DNA of 64,000 bases from Thalassomonas actiniarum (GTDB lineage: Bacteria; Pseudomonadota; Gammaproteobacteria; Enterobacterales; Alteromonadaceae), in the NCBI RefSeq assembly GCF_000948975.2, contig NZ_CP059735.1:558001-622000 (forward strand), read 5' to 3'. Position numbers and translations under genes: made by a program. Position 1 is the first letter of the stretch. Each line of letters begins with the position of its first letter. Under the pieces are notes generated by a model that saw only the letters and a list, made by a program, of their open reading frames with translations, was not told the origin of the DNA and ran no database searches. This document shows, piece after piece, positions 20,401-28,063 of this stretch.

Positions 20401-20707
20401 TATGCAGGCCAGTGTGATCATTGCCGACAATGGCCAAAAAGCAATAGAGTCGCTGGCAGAGCATGAGGTCGATGTGATCCTGATGGATATCCAGATGCCG
20501 GTGATGGATGGTTTAACCGCAACGAAACAAATACGCATACAAGATAAGTACCGTGAGCTGCCTATTATTGCCATGACGGCGCATGCCAGGGATGAAGATC
20601 GGGAGAAAAGTTTTGCTGTCGGTATGAATAAACATATTTCCAAACCGGTGAAAGTGGATGTGTTGCGCAGTGCCATATTGGAAGTGGTAAAAGGCGTTGA
20701 AGTTTAG
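17435..20707 (+). CDS. Hybrid sensor histidine kinase/response regulator (membrane bound)
   Basis: Domain order: membrane segment 1 (about 13-35), a periplasmic sensor region of about 300 residues, membrane segment 2 (about 345-370), linker and coiled coil, a PAS domain (about 450-560), HisKA with phospho-accepting H592 in ANMSHEIRTPINAI, HATPase_c (N-box LVNLLNNAVKFTH, GTGI-type VKDTGIGIEA, GGSGLGLSI), a degenerate receiver-like region (about 825-945), and a C-terminal receiver with phospho-acceptor D1018 in VILMDIQMPVMDGL. The TTG start at 17435 has AAGG 8 bases upstream. No output regulator lies next to it, so the signal and target are unknown. Confidence 0.93.
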   Translation: MPYQGSKNKVFSRYNTAVLIVFFVIAVAALTVASFRYFNELNLHEQRLLSDLTRQANALNIKLQQSVQAITGIQRFANYYLQYPQELNVKPPRFIQEGKQYYLDMPAHDVVHQGKLLSGNITGTGFVKSFDLPMRQELAMASALTPAFVTAHKINPDATWFYYLSINRFINLYPWLGRSNWRYTDKLLASGNVYQIKKVGLNNKKFYWSPPFRDTASKTMKVSLGTGVYRDQQFIGALVMDMDLESMQKSLPELSAPGHGMVLINEKKEVLTYKSQESENVSHGLSWSDIIPEEIAALTAAEFDQLPDSAKVGQWLVQKHTLAVNGWTLLKFQPYHDFTSPVFDNFVFIFSVLFTGLMAFLGLVYFMTRTTFIKPATEFISHIENCAQGDPGKVKPTADWLHWFQIVEDIFSQNRSLLQQLKEQNAVLDSRVSEKTQALLEKSEQHQRDYALLRSVMNAIPELIIFNDPSGQLIGCNRAFEKFVSQSEFGILGQQAHQLLPLALGEVMSELARQPNPENEINGHQRIIKSAEQTFELFSRNFFSETGIELGTISIFRDVTNQYAIQSALQQAKEQAEEANEAKSQFLANMSHEIRTPINAIQGMMSLLAKTRLNSHQQHYLDNAANAASSLLHLIEQLLDLSKIEAGKMVISREKTDLDLMVDKALKLNVILANKKNLPVTVDIQADVPRFVRTDEMRLVQVLVNLLNNAVKFTHKGAVSLSVELTRESKDQFWVLFRVKDTGIGIEADKQGKLFDAFSQADESMTREYGGSGLGLSICQEIVTLLGGSISLQSQFGRGSEFSFELPFTRVDGDEPQQKVAQNITLCTLGFSLPESLLAVIKSIGWQHRMIECIEGLDGFDRQQILLLESEYLMSACDEFVREISAKSRENLVLLGVCQPMLTEITEQTSQQLDKLKIPYLLLEKPLYRNSLHALVAHFQRQLTAPVEETAVETFAQEAEDNLDLSGIRVLLVEDNLVNQMVASELLTNMQASVIIADNGQKAIESLAEHEVDVILMDIQMPVMDGLTATKQIRIQDKYRELPIIAMTAHARDEDREKSFAVGMNKHISKPVKVDVLRSAILEVVKGVEV

Positions 20708-21732
20708 GGAATAAGCGTTTCGGCCTGAGCTTCCGTTTCTGCCTGGGGTGGCTCTTCTTCCTGCTCTTCTCCGGCTGGTATCGCTTGCGGATGGTAAGCC
20801 TGGGTGGTATAGCGCCCCTGGAGAATGGCCTGTTCTGATTCGGGGGCGATCACGCCAAGTTTTAACAGCGCCGGCCCTGTGGGCTCTGCCAGCACATAAG
20901 TCAGGTTGTCTTCGGTGATGGTCATCTCTCCCGCCATAAAAGGAATATTGATGCCGATAAAAGCGTGCTGGTCAATATAGATCATCAGCATTTTTATTCT
21001 TGGCATCAGGGTGCGCAATAACGCGGCGGTTAATGTCAGTTTGCTGTCGCAATCTCCCTGATTTTGCCACAGTAATTTTAACGGCGTATTAAAACCGGCG
21101 CCGGAGGAAGTTACCCTGGATTCTAAGGTGGAATAGGGAATATTTTGCACAAAGCCCAGGACAAACTCTGTGACCTGACGGATATTGCGAAGGGAAACCT
21201 TATCCAGTATTAACTGTTTCATCGGCCTGAGATCGTCGACAGAAGCATCGGCGATGCTGATGTGGTCAGGCTTTACTCCCCGGATCAAATCATGGGTGAC
21301 AAAGCTGTGATAAAAATTGTCTGTTAAGTATTGTCTGAAAAAGTCCTGCTCCAGCTTCGCTATCTGGCTATAGGCCGCTTCAACCTTATCGCTGTCCCTG
21401 CCTTTAATATCGATATAACTCTTGCCCTGTTGCTGGCGAAAATAAACCTGTACACCTTTTATCGGTTCTTTACGTAAATGCTTGCGGATGGCCTTGTGGA
21501 CATTCTTCTCTGCCAGTTCGTTTTTGTAGGCGCGAAAATGCCTGAATCGCTCGAACAGGGCGACTTTTGTGAGCTGAAAGTCGAGAGACTGTACTTGCCG
21601 CTGGTGATCTTGCCACTGGTAATGGAACTGGAAACTGTCGTCCTGCTCCTGGCGGCTGAACTTTAATTGCTCTGCGAAACTATTACCGGCGATGATCAAG
21701 TTTAGCCAGAGGAAAAATTTAAAACTATGCAC
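20704..21732 (-). CDS. Exported transglutaminase-like protein of unknown function
   Basis: A signal peptide (residues 1-20, ending NSFAEQ) is followed by a helical, charged region and a transglutaminase-like core at about 180-300. The Cys-His-Asp/Glu elements are present in order: NQGDCDSKLTLTAALL (Cys), IYIDQHAFIGINI (His) and YVLAEPTGP (acidic). The C-terminus is a Glu/Ala/Gln-rich tail. Such cores can be proteases or cross-linking enzymes; no substrate is evident. Its stop overlaps the stop of the convergent hybrid kinase by 4 bp. Confidence 0.7.
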   Translation of the reverse strand: MHSFKFFLWLNLIIAGNSFAEQLKFSRQEQDDSFQFHYQWQDHQRQVQSLDFQLTKVALFERFRHFRAYKNELAEKNVHKAIRKHLRKEPIKGVQVYFRQQQGKSYIDIKGRDSDKVEAAYSQIAKLEQDFFRQYLTDNFYHSFVTHDLIRGVKPDHISIADASVDDLRPMKQLILDKVSLRNIRQVTEFVLGFVQNIPYSTLESRVTSSGAGFNTPLKLLWQNQGDCDSKLTLTAALLRTLMPRIKMLMIYIDQHAFIGINIPFMAGEMTITEDNLTYVLAEPTGPALLKLGVIAPESEQAILQGRYTTQAYHPQAIPAGEEQEEEPPQAETEAQAETLIP

Positions 21733-21889
21733 AGTATAAGGTGTTACCTTTTCTATACTTAACGTATTAACCCTAACGTAATTTTATTAATTAAGACAGT
21801 TAATCACCAGATTTGACTTTACATTTAGCGATAAAAAGATATATTTGAAACAGGTGTTTTAATCGTGTGTTTTATTTTGGAGAGGTTTT

Positions 21890-23671
21890 GTGGCTGACTA
21901 TCGGGTTCCCCTAAAAGATATGAGTTTTTTGTTGTATGACGTTTTTAAGACGGAAGCATTATGGCAAAAATTACCTAAGCTGGCCGAGCATGTCGATCGC
22001 GAAACGGCGGACGCTATTTTACAAGAGTGTGCCAAAATAGCTGAGCAGGAAATCGCGCCGATTGCCCGTCAGGGGGATGAAACCGGCGTCAGTTTCGATG
22101 ACGGCGTGGTATCTACCGCACCCGGTTATCAGCAGGCCTTTAATACCTATGCCGAAGGGGGCTGGACCGCATTAGGCGGAGATCCTGAATATGGCGGTAT
22201 GGGCATGCCGAAAATGATCACCTCCCTGCACGAAGAAATGTTATGTTCGGCGGATATTTCTTTCTCCCTTTATCCAGGCTTAACCGCAGGTGCGGGTTTG
22301 TCTTTGGCCAAACACGGTAGCGAAGCATTAAAAGAGAAGTATTTAACCCGCATGTATGCCGGTGAATGGGCGGCGAGTATGTGTCTGACCGAAGCCCATG
22401 CCGGCTCTGATCTGGGGATCATACGCACTAAGGCGGTGCCGCAGGAAGACGGCAGCTATCGTATTACAGGTAATAAAATCTTTATCACCGGCGGCGAGCA
22501 CGACTTAACCGAAAATATTGTTCATCTGGTGCTGGCCAAATTACCCGACGCCCCCGCGGGTCCCAGGGGCATTTCTTTATTTTTAGTGCCTAAAATCAAG
22601 GCGGATGATGACGGCAACCTGGGTGAAGCCAATGGCGTCAGCTGTGGTTCTATCGAGCATAAAATGGGCATACATGCTTCCGCCACCTGTGTGATGAACT
22701 TTGATGATGCCGAAGGCTATCTGATTGGCGATATTAACAAAGGCCTGGCCTGCATGTTTACCATGATGAACTTCGAGCGTATCGGGGTTGGCATCCAGGG
22801 CATAGGGGCGGCGGTGCGCTCTTACCAAAATGCACTGGAATATGCCAAAGACCGTATTCAGGGTCGTTCGGCAACCGGCGCCATAAACAGCGACAAAGAA
22901 GCCGATTCTATTATGGTGCATGGCGATGTCCGCCGTATGCTGATGAATATGAAGGCGTTAAACGAAGGTTCACGGGCGTTATCCACCTATATCGCTATGC
23001 AGCTTGATATTGCCACCTATGGCGAAGGTGAAGCGCAGCAAAAAGGTGAAAACCTGGCGGCGCTGATGACGCCGTTGGCCAAAGCGTTTTTTACCGATTT
23101 AGGTTTCGAAAGCACGGTTCACGGTCAGCAGATTTTTGGCGGCCACGGCTATATCCGTGAATGGGGACAGGAGCAGCTGGTACGCGATGCCCGTATCGCC
23201 CAGATTTATGAAGGCACCAACGGTATTCAGGCCATGGATTTGCTGGCGAGAAAAGTTGCCGGCTCCAACGGCAAACTGATGCAGATATTCCTGGAGGAAG
23301 TACAGGCTTATATCCAGGAGACAAGCGATGACAAGATGTCTGAGTTTATAACGCCGTTGACATCCGCCGTGGCGGATTTAGCCGAGCTGACCCAGTACCT
23401 GCTTGATAAAGCGGGACAGGATGCCAATGAATTGGGCTCTTCCGCTAACGACTACCTTCATGTGTTTGGTTATACCGCCATGGCATATACCTGGGCGCGT
23501 ATGGCACAGGAAGCACTGAATAAAATTGACAGTGGCGATGACTTTTATCAGAGCAAGCTGCATACCGCCCGTTATTACTTTGCGCGTATATTACCCCGCA
23601 GGGTGTCATTGATCGCTACCGCCAAATCAGGCAGCCAGCCCTTGTTTGCCCTGGATGAAGAATTATTCTAA
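21890..23671 (+). CDS. Acyl-CoA dehydrogenase with C-terminal extension (DmdC/AcdH-like)
   Basis: This is an FAD-dependent acyl-CoA dehydrogenase of the long (about 590 residue) family that includes 3-methylmercaptopropionyl-CoA dehydrogenase DmdC. Signatures: MCLTEAHAGSDLGIIRTKA (first ACAD signature), FITGGEHDL, QIFGGHGYIREWGQEQLVRD with RIAQIYEGTNGIQAMDLLARK (catalytic Glu region), and the extra C-terminal ACAD domain (about 465-590). The GTG start at 21890 has GGAGAGG just upstream. Substrate specificity cannot be read from the sequence; general fatty-acid beta-oxidation is as likely as sulfur-compound catabolism. Confidence 0.9.
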   Translation: MADYRVPLKDMSFLLYDVFKTEALWQKLPKLAEHVDRETADAILQECAKIAEQEIAPIARQGDETGVSFDDGVVSTAPGYQQAFNTYAEGGWTALGGDPEYGGMGMPKMITSLHEEMLCSADISFSLYPGLTAGAGLSLAKHGSEALKEKYLTRMYAGEWAASMCLTEAHAGSDLGIIRTKAVPQEDGSYRITGNKIFITGGEHDLTENIVHLVLAKLPDAPAGPRGISLFLVPKIKADDDGNLGEANGVSCGSIEHKMGIHASATCVMNFDDAEGYLIGDINKGLACMFTMMNFERIGVGIQGIGAAVRSYQNALEYAKDRIQGRSATGAINSDKEADSIMVHGDVRRMLMNMKALNEGSRALSTYIAMQLDIATYGEGEAQQKGENLAALMTPLAKAFFTDLGFESTVHGQQIFGGHGYIREWGQEQLVRDARIAQIYEGTNGIQAMDLLARKVAGSNGKLMQIFLEEVQAYIQETSDDKMSEFITPLTSAVADLAELTQYLLDKAGQDANELGSSANDYLHVFGYTAMAYTWARMAQEALNKIDSGDDFYQSKLHTARYYFARILPRRVSLIATAKSGSQPLFALDEELF

Positions 23672-23695
23672 CCAAAGCTGTCCTTGATGCATGAT

Positions 23696-23731
23696 AAAAC
23701 CCGTTATAGCTGATGTTATAACGGGTTTTTT
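23696..23731 (+). terminator. Rho-independent terminator after the acyl-CoA dehydrogenase
   Basis: AAAACCCGTTATA (23696-23708) and TATAACGGGTTTT (23717-23729) form a 13-bp perfect stem with an 8-base loop, followed by a T run. It sits 25 bp after the stop codon. Confidence 0.9.
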
Positions 23732-23735
23732 ATAT

Positions 23736-23875
23736 ACAGGACGTATGGTATGACGCGGCAGCAGGGATGCTTAGGAGCGGTGCACAGGACGTATGGTATG
23801 ACGCGGCAGCAGGGATGCTTAGGAGCGTTGCACAGGACGTATGGCGCGGCAGCAGGAAAATTAAGAGCGCCGATA
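23736..23875. repeat. 48-bp tandem repeat, about 2.8 copies
   Basis: Units begin with ACAGGACGTATGG at 23736, 23784 and 23832, giving an exact 48-bp period. Copies 1 and 2 differ at only one or two positions. The third has lost six bases (TATGAC) after the shared start and is diverged in its second half. The unit contains GCGGCAGCAGG and TTAGGAGCG. A related TACGTCCTGT sequence occurs in the pssA-amidohydrolase gap near 40412, suggesting a dispersed intergenic repeat family. Confidence 0.85.
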
Positions 23876-23996
23876 TTTGTAATAGTTACTGAACTTGCGG
23901 CCATCACTTGCTTTTAGCAGTTTATTCCCTGATATTATTTACCCGAAATTCTTTACTTGAACTCTCTATTCGAAACTAAGCTTAACAGGGACTAAC

Positions 23997-24566
23997 ATGC
24001 AACTACTGGGATCAACGACCTCACCATTTGTCCGCCGGATACGGCTATATTTGCACGGGCAGGATTATGAATTTATCAATCTGGACATTTTTGCCCCGGA
24101 TGACAGGGCGACCTTAACCGCCAACAACCCTGCCCTGAAAGTCCCGGTGTTAATTGACCAAGGGCACAATATCTATGACTCCCGGGTGATTTACCGTTAC
24201 CTGGCGCACAAGTTCGGCCATCAGCAGCTGAGCTGGGAGCAGGAAAACTGGCTGACCCTGATCGATGCCGCCAGCGATTCTTTTGTCACCTTGCTGATAT
24301 CAAAACGTTCCGGTTTTGATGTCGGTGAAGACAAATTACTCTTTAAGCTGCAAAACGAAAGGGTGGATAAAATCCTGAATACGCTGGATGAGCAAGTGGC
24401 GGCAGATCAGTTTGGTCAATGGCGCTACCCGGCAATATGTTTGTTTTGTTTATTGGACTGGATAAATTTTCGCGACCTGTTTGACTTTAGCCATTTGCCC
24501 CATTTAATGGCCTTTTATCAAAGTCATTTGCAGCAGGCGGGTATTGAGGAAACCGACCCCCGTTAA
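23997..24566 (+). CDS. Glutathione S-transferase family protein
   Basis: The N-terminal thioredoxin-like GST domain is clear: MQLLGSTTSPFVRRIRLYLH with the SPF active-site region at 8-11, NPALKVPVLID with the cis-Pro and the YDSRVIYRYLAHKFG glutathione-binding block. The helical C-terminal domain is shorter than in most GSTs (189 residues in total), so it may be a bacterial GST-like protein with non-canonical activity. Substrate unknown. It is convergent with the following outer-membrane-type protein. Confidence 0.85.
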   Translation: MQLLGSTTSPFVRRIRLYLHGQDYEFINLDIFAPDDRATLTANNPALKVPVLIDQGHNIYDSRVIYRYLAHKFGHQQLSWEQENWLTLIDAASDSFVTLLISKRSGFDVGEDKLLFKLQNERVDKILNTLDEQVAADQFGQWRYPAICLFCLLDWINFRDLFDFSHLPHLMAFYQSHLQQAGIEETDPR

Positions 24567-24576
24567 CATCGGGGCA

Positions 24577-24597
24577 GCACTTTGACCGTCAAAGTGC
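24577..24597. terminator. Hairpin between convergent genes
   Basis: GCACTTTGA (24577-24585) and TCAAAGTGC (24589-24597) form a 9-bp perfect stem with a 3-base loop between the GST gene and the convergent gene ending at 24608. There is no clear T run on either side, so termination is plausible but unproven. Confidence 0.45.
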
Positions 24598-24607
24598 TCA
24601 ATAGGCT

Positions 24608-25372
24608 TTAGAAGGAATAAGTGGTGCCAATCAGCGCCATGTTGAAGGTATTGTTTTCAATCAGGGGGCTGGTGATTTCTGAACCGATAGAGGTGGTGGT
24701 AATGGCGCCGATCATTTTCCAGCGGCTACTTAAGTCAAAGGTCCCTATGAGCCCCAGGGTTTTATTGGTGCTGAGCTGATTAATCTCTAAAGTTGTATTT
24801 TCTACCGGGTAATAGCTTTGGATAATGTCTTTATCCAGGGTTTCTATTTTTGCGGTGACGGCAATATCAAAATTGTTAAACGACCAGAGAGAGTATGATC
24901 CCTGCAGGAAGAATTTGTTGCCCTGGTCATGCTCAAGGCGTTCGGTTGAAAAACCGGTTTGCACACTCAACCGCTTACCCTGGTAGCTGACATTTAACTG
25001 GGATAATGGCTGTTGGCTGTGGTCCTGCAATACTTGTTTTTCAAGAAAGTTTGCATCTGTAGTGATTGCGGCCGACATGGCTTCCGGGCGGAAATCGATA
25101 CTGCTGGGGTTCCATGACCAGCTGTTGGATAGGTTATTGTTGAATTTAAGCCGGCTTTCGCCGTTATCTGCAGCAAGCCGGGCTGAGTCCAGATATTTTT
25201 CCGGTAAGTTAACCGAGTTCTTTTTCGGTGTGCTGCTGGCAGAGTCGATGCTTTTTTGAATGCTGAGCAGGGAGTTAGCGGTGGTGACATCGGTTTTTTC
25301 GGGTAACACTTGTGCTGCTACGCCATAAGATAGCACAGTAAAGCCTGTTATTGAGAGCGCTAATAACTTCAT
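24608..25372 (-). CDS. Exported, probable outer-membrane beta-barrel protein of unknown family
   Basis: I do not recognise the family. A signal peptide is visible (residues 1-20, MKLLALSITGFTVLSYGVAA). From about residue 125 on, amphipathic alternating stretches with aromatic residues (FFLQGSYSLWSFNNFDIAV, LGLIGTFDLSSRWKMIGAI) end in a terminal Phe (ALIGTTYSF), the usual C-terminal signature for BAM recognition. The N-terminal 100 residues are polar and Ser/Asn-rich. Length 254. Function unknown. Confidence 0.65.
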   Translation of the reverse strand: MKLLALSITGFTVLSYGVAAQVLPEKTDVTTANSLLSIQKSIDSASSTPKKNSVNLPEKYLDSARLAADNGESRLKFNNNLSNSWSWNPSSIDFRPEAMSAAITTDANFLEKQVLQDHSQQPLSQLNVSYQGKRLSVQTGFSTERLEHDQGNKFFLQGSYSLWSFNNFDIAVTAKIETLDKDIIQSYYPVENTTLEINQLSTNKTLGLIGTFDLSSRWKMIGAITTTSIGSEITSPLIENNTFNMALIGTTYSF

Positions 25373-25644
25373 CTTTTATTACCCGGGTTTAATGCTTTTT
25401 TGTTGTCTTTAATATTGTTTGCTTATTTTTCCTGCAAGGTTAACTATAGCTAAGGCTGACTTTTTTGCTTGCCCAGGCGGGAAATTTATTTGCAGTATCC
25501 GGGGGCAGAAAGGGAAGGAACCCGGCGCAGGGCCCGGGATCTCGGGGGAAATGCCGCCTTGTCTAAAAGATCTTACTTTCAGGTTTAGCTCCGGGGTCAA
25601 TTACATGTATACTTGCCACCTTAATTTATTACGGGGTGGTTTTT

Positions 25645-26382
25645 TTGTTAGCTGTTATTCGACTCGTGCTATTGGCTTTAGGCTTAGTGTTATTATCTGT
25701 TGTGGCGACCGTAGGTAGTTTGTTACGGCCTTTTCATCGCAACAATGTTCATTTGGCTTCATTAGTGTTAGGTAGATTTTCAAAAATTATCGGCCTGGAA
25801 GTGGAAATCCGTATGCCGGATTCGGTAAAGGCAATGGGCCCGGCGGTGTATATTGCCAATCATCAAAACAACTATGATCTTTTTACTATCAGCGGCGCGG
25901 TACCGAAAAATACCGTCAGTGTCGGTAAAAAGAGTTTAAAATGGATCCCTTTCTTCGGGCAAATGTACTGGTTAACCGGTAATATTCTGATAGACAGGAA
26001 AAATAGCTCTAAGGCGATGAATACCATTGCCGTAACCGCAGCAAAAATTCGGGAAAAGAAGTTGTCAGTCTGGTTGTTTCCCGAGGGGACGCGCAGTAAC
26101 GGGCGTGGATTATTGCCCTTTAAAACCGGGGCCTTTCGCACCGCAGTACAGGCGGATGTGCCGATTGTGCCGGTGTGTGTCAGTAATTTACATGGCGTGA
26201 TCAAATTAAACCGCTGGAATAATGGTAAAATGATTATTGAATTCCAGGAGCCGATAGAGCTGGACTGTGACAAAAGGGAGAGTATTCGTTTACTCGCCCA
26301 AAAGACCCATGGTCAGATGCTAAAAAGAATCAATGAAATCAGCCATGAAGCAGGTACCGAGTTACCGCAAGCGAACAAATAA
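25645..26382 (+). CDS. plsC: 1-acyl-sn-glycerol-3-phosphate acyltransferase
   Basis: PlsC acylates lysophosphatidic acid at the inner membrane to make phosphatidic acid. The acyltransferase HX4D motif is NHQNNYD at about residue 71; the FPEGTRSNGRG block (about 151-161) binds the phosphate. Two N-terminal hydrophobic segments anchor it. I chose the TTG at 25645 because GGGGTGG lies 5 bases upstream and the resulting N-terminus (MLAVIRLV) aligns with E. coli PlsC. A GTG at 25636 in the same frame would overlap that ribosome-binding site. Confidence 0.93.
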   Translation: MLAVIRLVLLALGLVLLSVVATVGSLLRPFHRNNVHLASLVLGRFSKIIGLEVEIRMPDSVKAMGPAVYIANHQNNYDLFTISGAVPKNTVSVGKKSLKWIPFFGQMYWLTGNILIDRKNSSKAMNTIAVTAAKIREKKLSVWLFPEGTRSNGRGLLPFKTGAFRTAVQADVPIVPVCVSNLHGVIKLNRWNNGKMIIEFQEPIELDCDKRESIRLLAQKTHGQMLKRINEISHEAGTELPQANK

Positions 26383-26397
26383 GGTGAGAGAGAAATT

Positions 26398-26748
26398 ATG
26401 AATGATGAAGAACTGCAACACTGGCGGGAACATACCGAAGCGCTGATTAATGAATTGATCGAAGACGGCACCAATGAAGAAGTACACCATACTATAGAAC
26501 ATCACTTTGCCAGCACAGATTTTGAGTTGCTGGAAAAGGCGGCGGTCACCGCCTTTAAAATGGGCTTTGACGTGGAAGAGCCGGAAGAGGCCGAACTGGA
26601 AACCGGCGAGAAGATCTTTGCCTTCGATATTATTACCGAACAGGCGCTTGATTTTGATATTATTTTCGATGAAGCTAAAACCATGTACCAGCTGGCCAAA
26701 CAATGTAATGTTGATTACGATGGTTGGGGCACTTACTTCGAGGAATAA
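26398..26748 (+). CDS. rraB: Ribonuclease E inhibitor RraB
   Basis: This is a small acidic protein matching RraB, which binds the C-terminal half of RNase E and modulates its activity. Recognisable features are the N-terminal helix with EELQHWREHTEALINELIED, the acidic middle block EEPEEAE and the C-terminal CNVDYDGWGTYFEE. Length 116. It follows plsC by 15 bp, with GGTGAGAG as a ribosome-binding sequence, so the two are probably co-transcribed. Confidence 0.93.
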   Translation: MNDEELQHWREHTEALINELIEDGTNEEVHHTIEHHFASTDFELLEKAAVTAFKMGFDVEEPEEAELETGEKIFAFDIITEQALDFDIIFDEAKTMYQLAKQCNVDYDGWGTYFEE

Positions 26749-26800
26749 GCTTCAAGCATCATAAAGGGCCGGGCAATCTGATAACAAGAATAAGGAATGA

Positions 26801-26965
26801 ATGATGGAATGGTTTTTTCACTTACTACAACCTGGAACTCTGGCTTTGTTGATCCCTATCTTGGCCATTATCGGGGTTTTTGGCAACAAGGCATTAAAAG
26901 CCCATCATAAGCATGTCGAGCGACTGGCGAAAATCAATCAGGGCATAGATCCCGACCGCGAATAA
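26801..26965 (+). CDS. Small single-pass membrane protein, PspB-like in layout
   Basis: A 54-codon frame starts ATGATGGAATGG at 26801 (AAGGA upstream) and ends TAA at 26963-26965. A hydrophobic helix (about residues 10-30, LALLIPILAIIGVFGN) is followed by a basic/His-rich stretch and GIDPD near the end. The layout of one membrane helix, a short basic helix and the 'QGIDPD' ending resembles the small PspB-like or DUF membrane proteins of Alteromonadales. Third gene of a plsC-rraB unit, followed by a strong terminator. Function unknown. Confidence 0.75.
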   Translation: MMEWFFHLLQPGTLALLIPILAIIGVFGNKALKAHHKHVERLAKINQGIDPDRE

Positions 26966-26971
26966 CCCAGA

Positions 26972-27010
26972 TAAAAACAAAGGCAGCCAAGGTGCTGCCT
27001 TTTTGTTTTT
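26972..27010. terminator. Bidirectional Rho-independent terminator
   Basis: AGGCAGC (26981-26987) pairs with GCTGCCT (26994-27000) around a 6-base loop, with a run of A before and T after. It can therefore serve both the plsC-rraB-small-protein unit (plus) and the cio operon (minus). Confidence 0.88.
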
Positions 27011-27058
27011 ATCTCTCTTTTCCCGTCCTTTCAAAAGGCGGTTTTTTCATGCTCCGCC

Positions 27059-28063
27059 TTAGTAGTAGTTTAACTTGCTGGCCTTGCCCCAAAAGACTTT
27101 ATAAGAAAAAATGGTGTAGCCTACTATGGTGGGCAACACCACGACCGCGCCGTAAAAAATAAACTGCAGTGATTCCCGGGCACTGGCAGCCTGCCATATG
27201 GTGAGCTCTTGCCAGATAATATAGGGAAAATAGCTGTATGCGAGGCCGGAAAAACACAGGATAAAAACCAGTACCGCGCCGGCAAAGGGCAGCCAGCAGC
27301 CGTTATCGTCAGGGTGGGGCACTTTTTTCAGGTAAAAGCAGCTGACACTGAAAATGATCATAAATAGCAAGGGCAGCGGCAGGAAAATAAAAACTTGCGG
27401 CAAACCTAACCATTTATCGAAAATCTCCGGGCTGATTAAAAGGTTGGTCAGGCACACGGCGATGATGCCTAAAGCGGTCAGCAGGGCGCTGTAAAAACAC
27501 CAGCTTGCTGCTTTTTGCTGTAATTTGCCCGTGGTTTTCATCACCAGCCAGGCACTGCCGATATAACAATAACCTGCGGTGACACAAATGGCGCTGAGGG
27601 CGGCAAAGGCATAGCTGGCGCTGGTGTCGCTAAAGCCCATGACATAACGGCCGAGCATATAACCCTGCATCAAAGTGGCGAGTATACTGCCGCCTTTAAA
27701 GGCTAAATCCCAGCTTTTTTTGTTTTTACTGGCGGCCTTGGTACGAAAATCAAAAGCCACGCCCCTGAGGATCAGCCCGAGCAACATAAAAGAAACCGGT
27801 AAATACAAATGCTGCAGGACCAGGGAATGTGCCTGGGGAAAAGCGATCAGCAATAAGCCGATGGCCAGTACCAGCCAGGTTTCATTGGCATCCCAGAAGG
27901 GACCGATAGAAGAGATCATGGTATCGCGCTGTTGCTGGTCCTGCATCGGCAGCAAAACGCCGACCCCGAGATCATAACCGTCGAGCACGGCATAAATTAA
28001 AAATGAAAGGGCCATCAATATCACGAAGGCCAGGGGCAACCAGTCGTTATCAATAAGCGGCAT
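27059..28063 (-). CDS. cioB: Cytochrome bd-type ubiquinol oxidase subunit II (CIO type)
   Basis: This is a polytopic membrane protein of 334 residues with about eight hydrophobic helices. The CydB/CioB signature is at the N-terminus (LIYAVLDGYDLGVGVLLPM), followed by GPFWDANETWLVLAIGLLLIAFPQAH. It pairs with the upstream subunit I to form a quinol:O2 oxidoreductase that resists cyanide in characterised CIO enzymes. It overlaps cioA by 14 bp, so it is translationally coupled. Confidence 0.93.
   Translation of the reverse strand: MPLIDNDWLPLAFVILMALSFLIYAVLDGYDLGVGVLLPMQDQQQRDTMISSIGPFWDANETWLVLAIGLLLIAFPQAHSLVLQHLYLPVSFMLLGLILRGVAFDFRTKAASKNKKSWDLAFKGGSILATLMQGYMLGRYVMGFSDTSASYAFAALSAICVTAGYCYIGSAWLVMKTTGKLQQKAASWCFYSALLTALGIIAVCLTNLLISPEIFDKWLGLPQVFIFLPLPLLFMIIFSVSCFYLKKVPHPDDNGCWLPFAGAVLVFILCFSGLAYSYFPYIIWQELTIWQAASARESLQFIFYGAVVVLPTIVGYTIFSYKVFWGKASKLNYY

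Larger units (their letters stand above)
23672..23996. other. Intergenic region with terminator and tandem repeats
   Basis: This gap of 325 bp between the acyl-CoA dehydrogenase and the GST gene holds a strong terminator (23696-23731), then a 48-bp tandem repeat array (23736 to about 23870), and finally an AT-rich stretch (about 23870-23990) that should contain the GST promoter. No credible gene was seen. Confidence 0.7.

Noticed and set aside
23736-23875. CRISPR array
   Set aside because: The repeats are directly tandem without unique spacers, only about 2.8 copies, and no cas genes are nearby.
23716-23907. 63-codon minus-strand open frame with repeated peptide units
   Set aside because: It is produced entirely by the 48-bp tandem repeat (a multiple of three) and the terminator; no ribosome-binding site and no protein-like composition.
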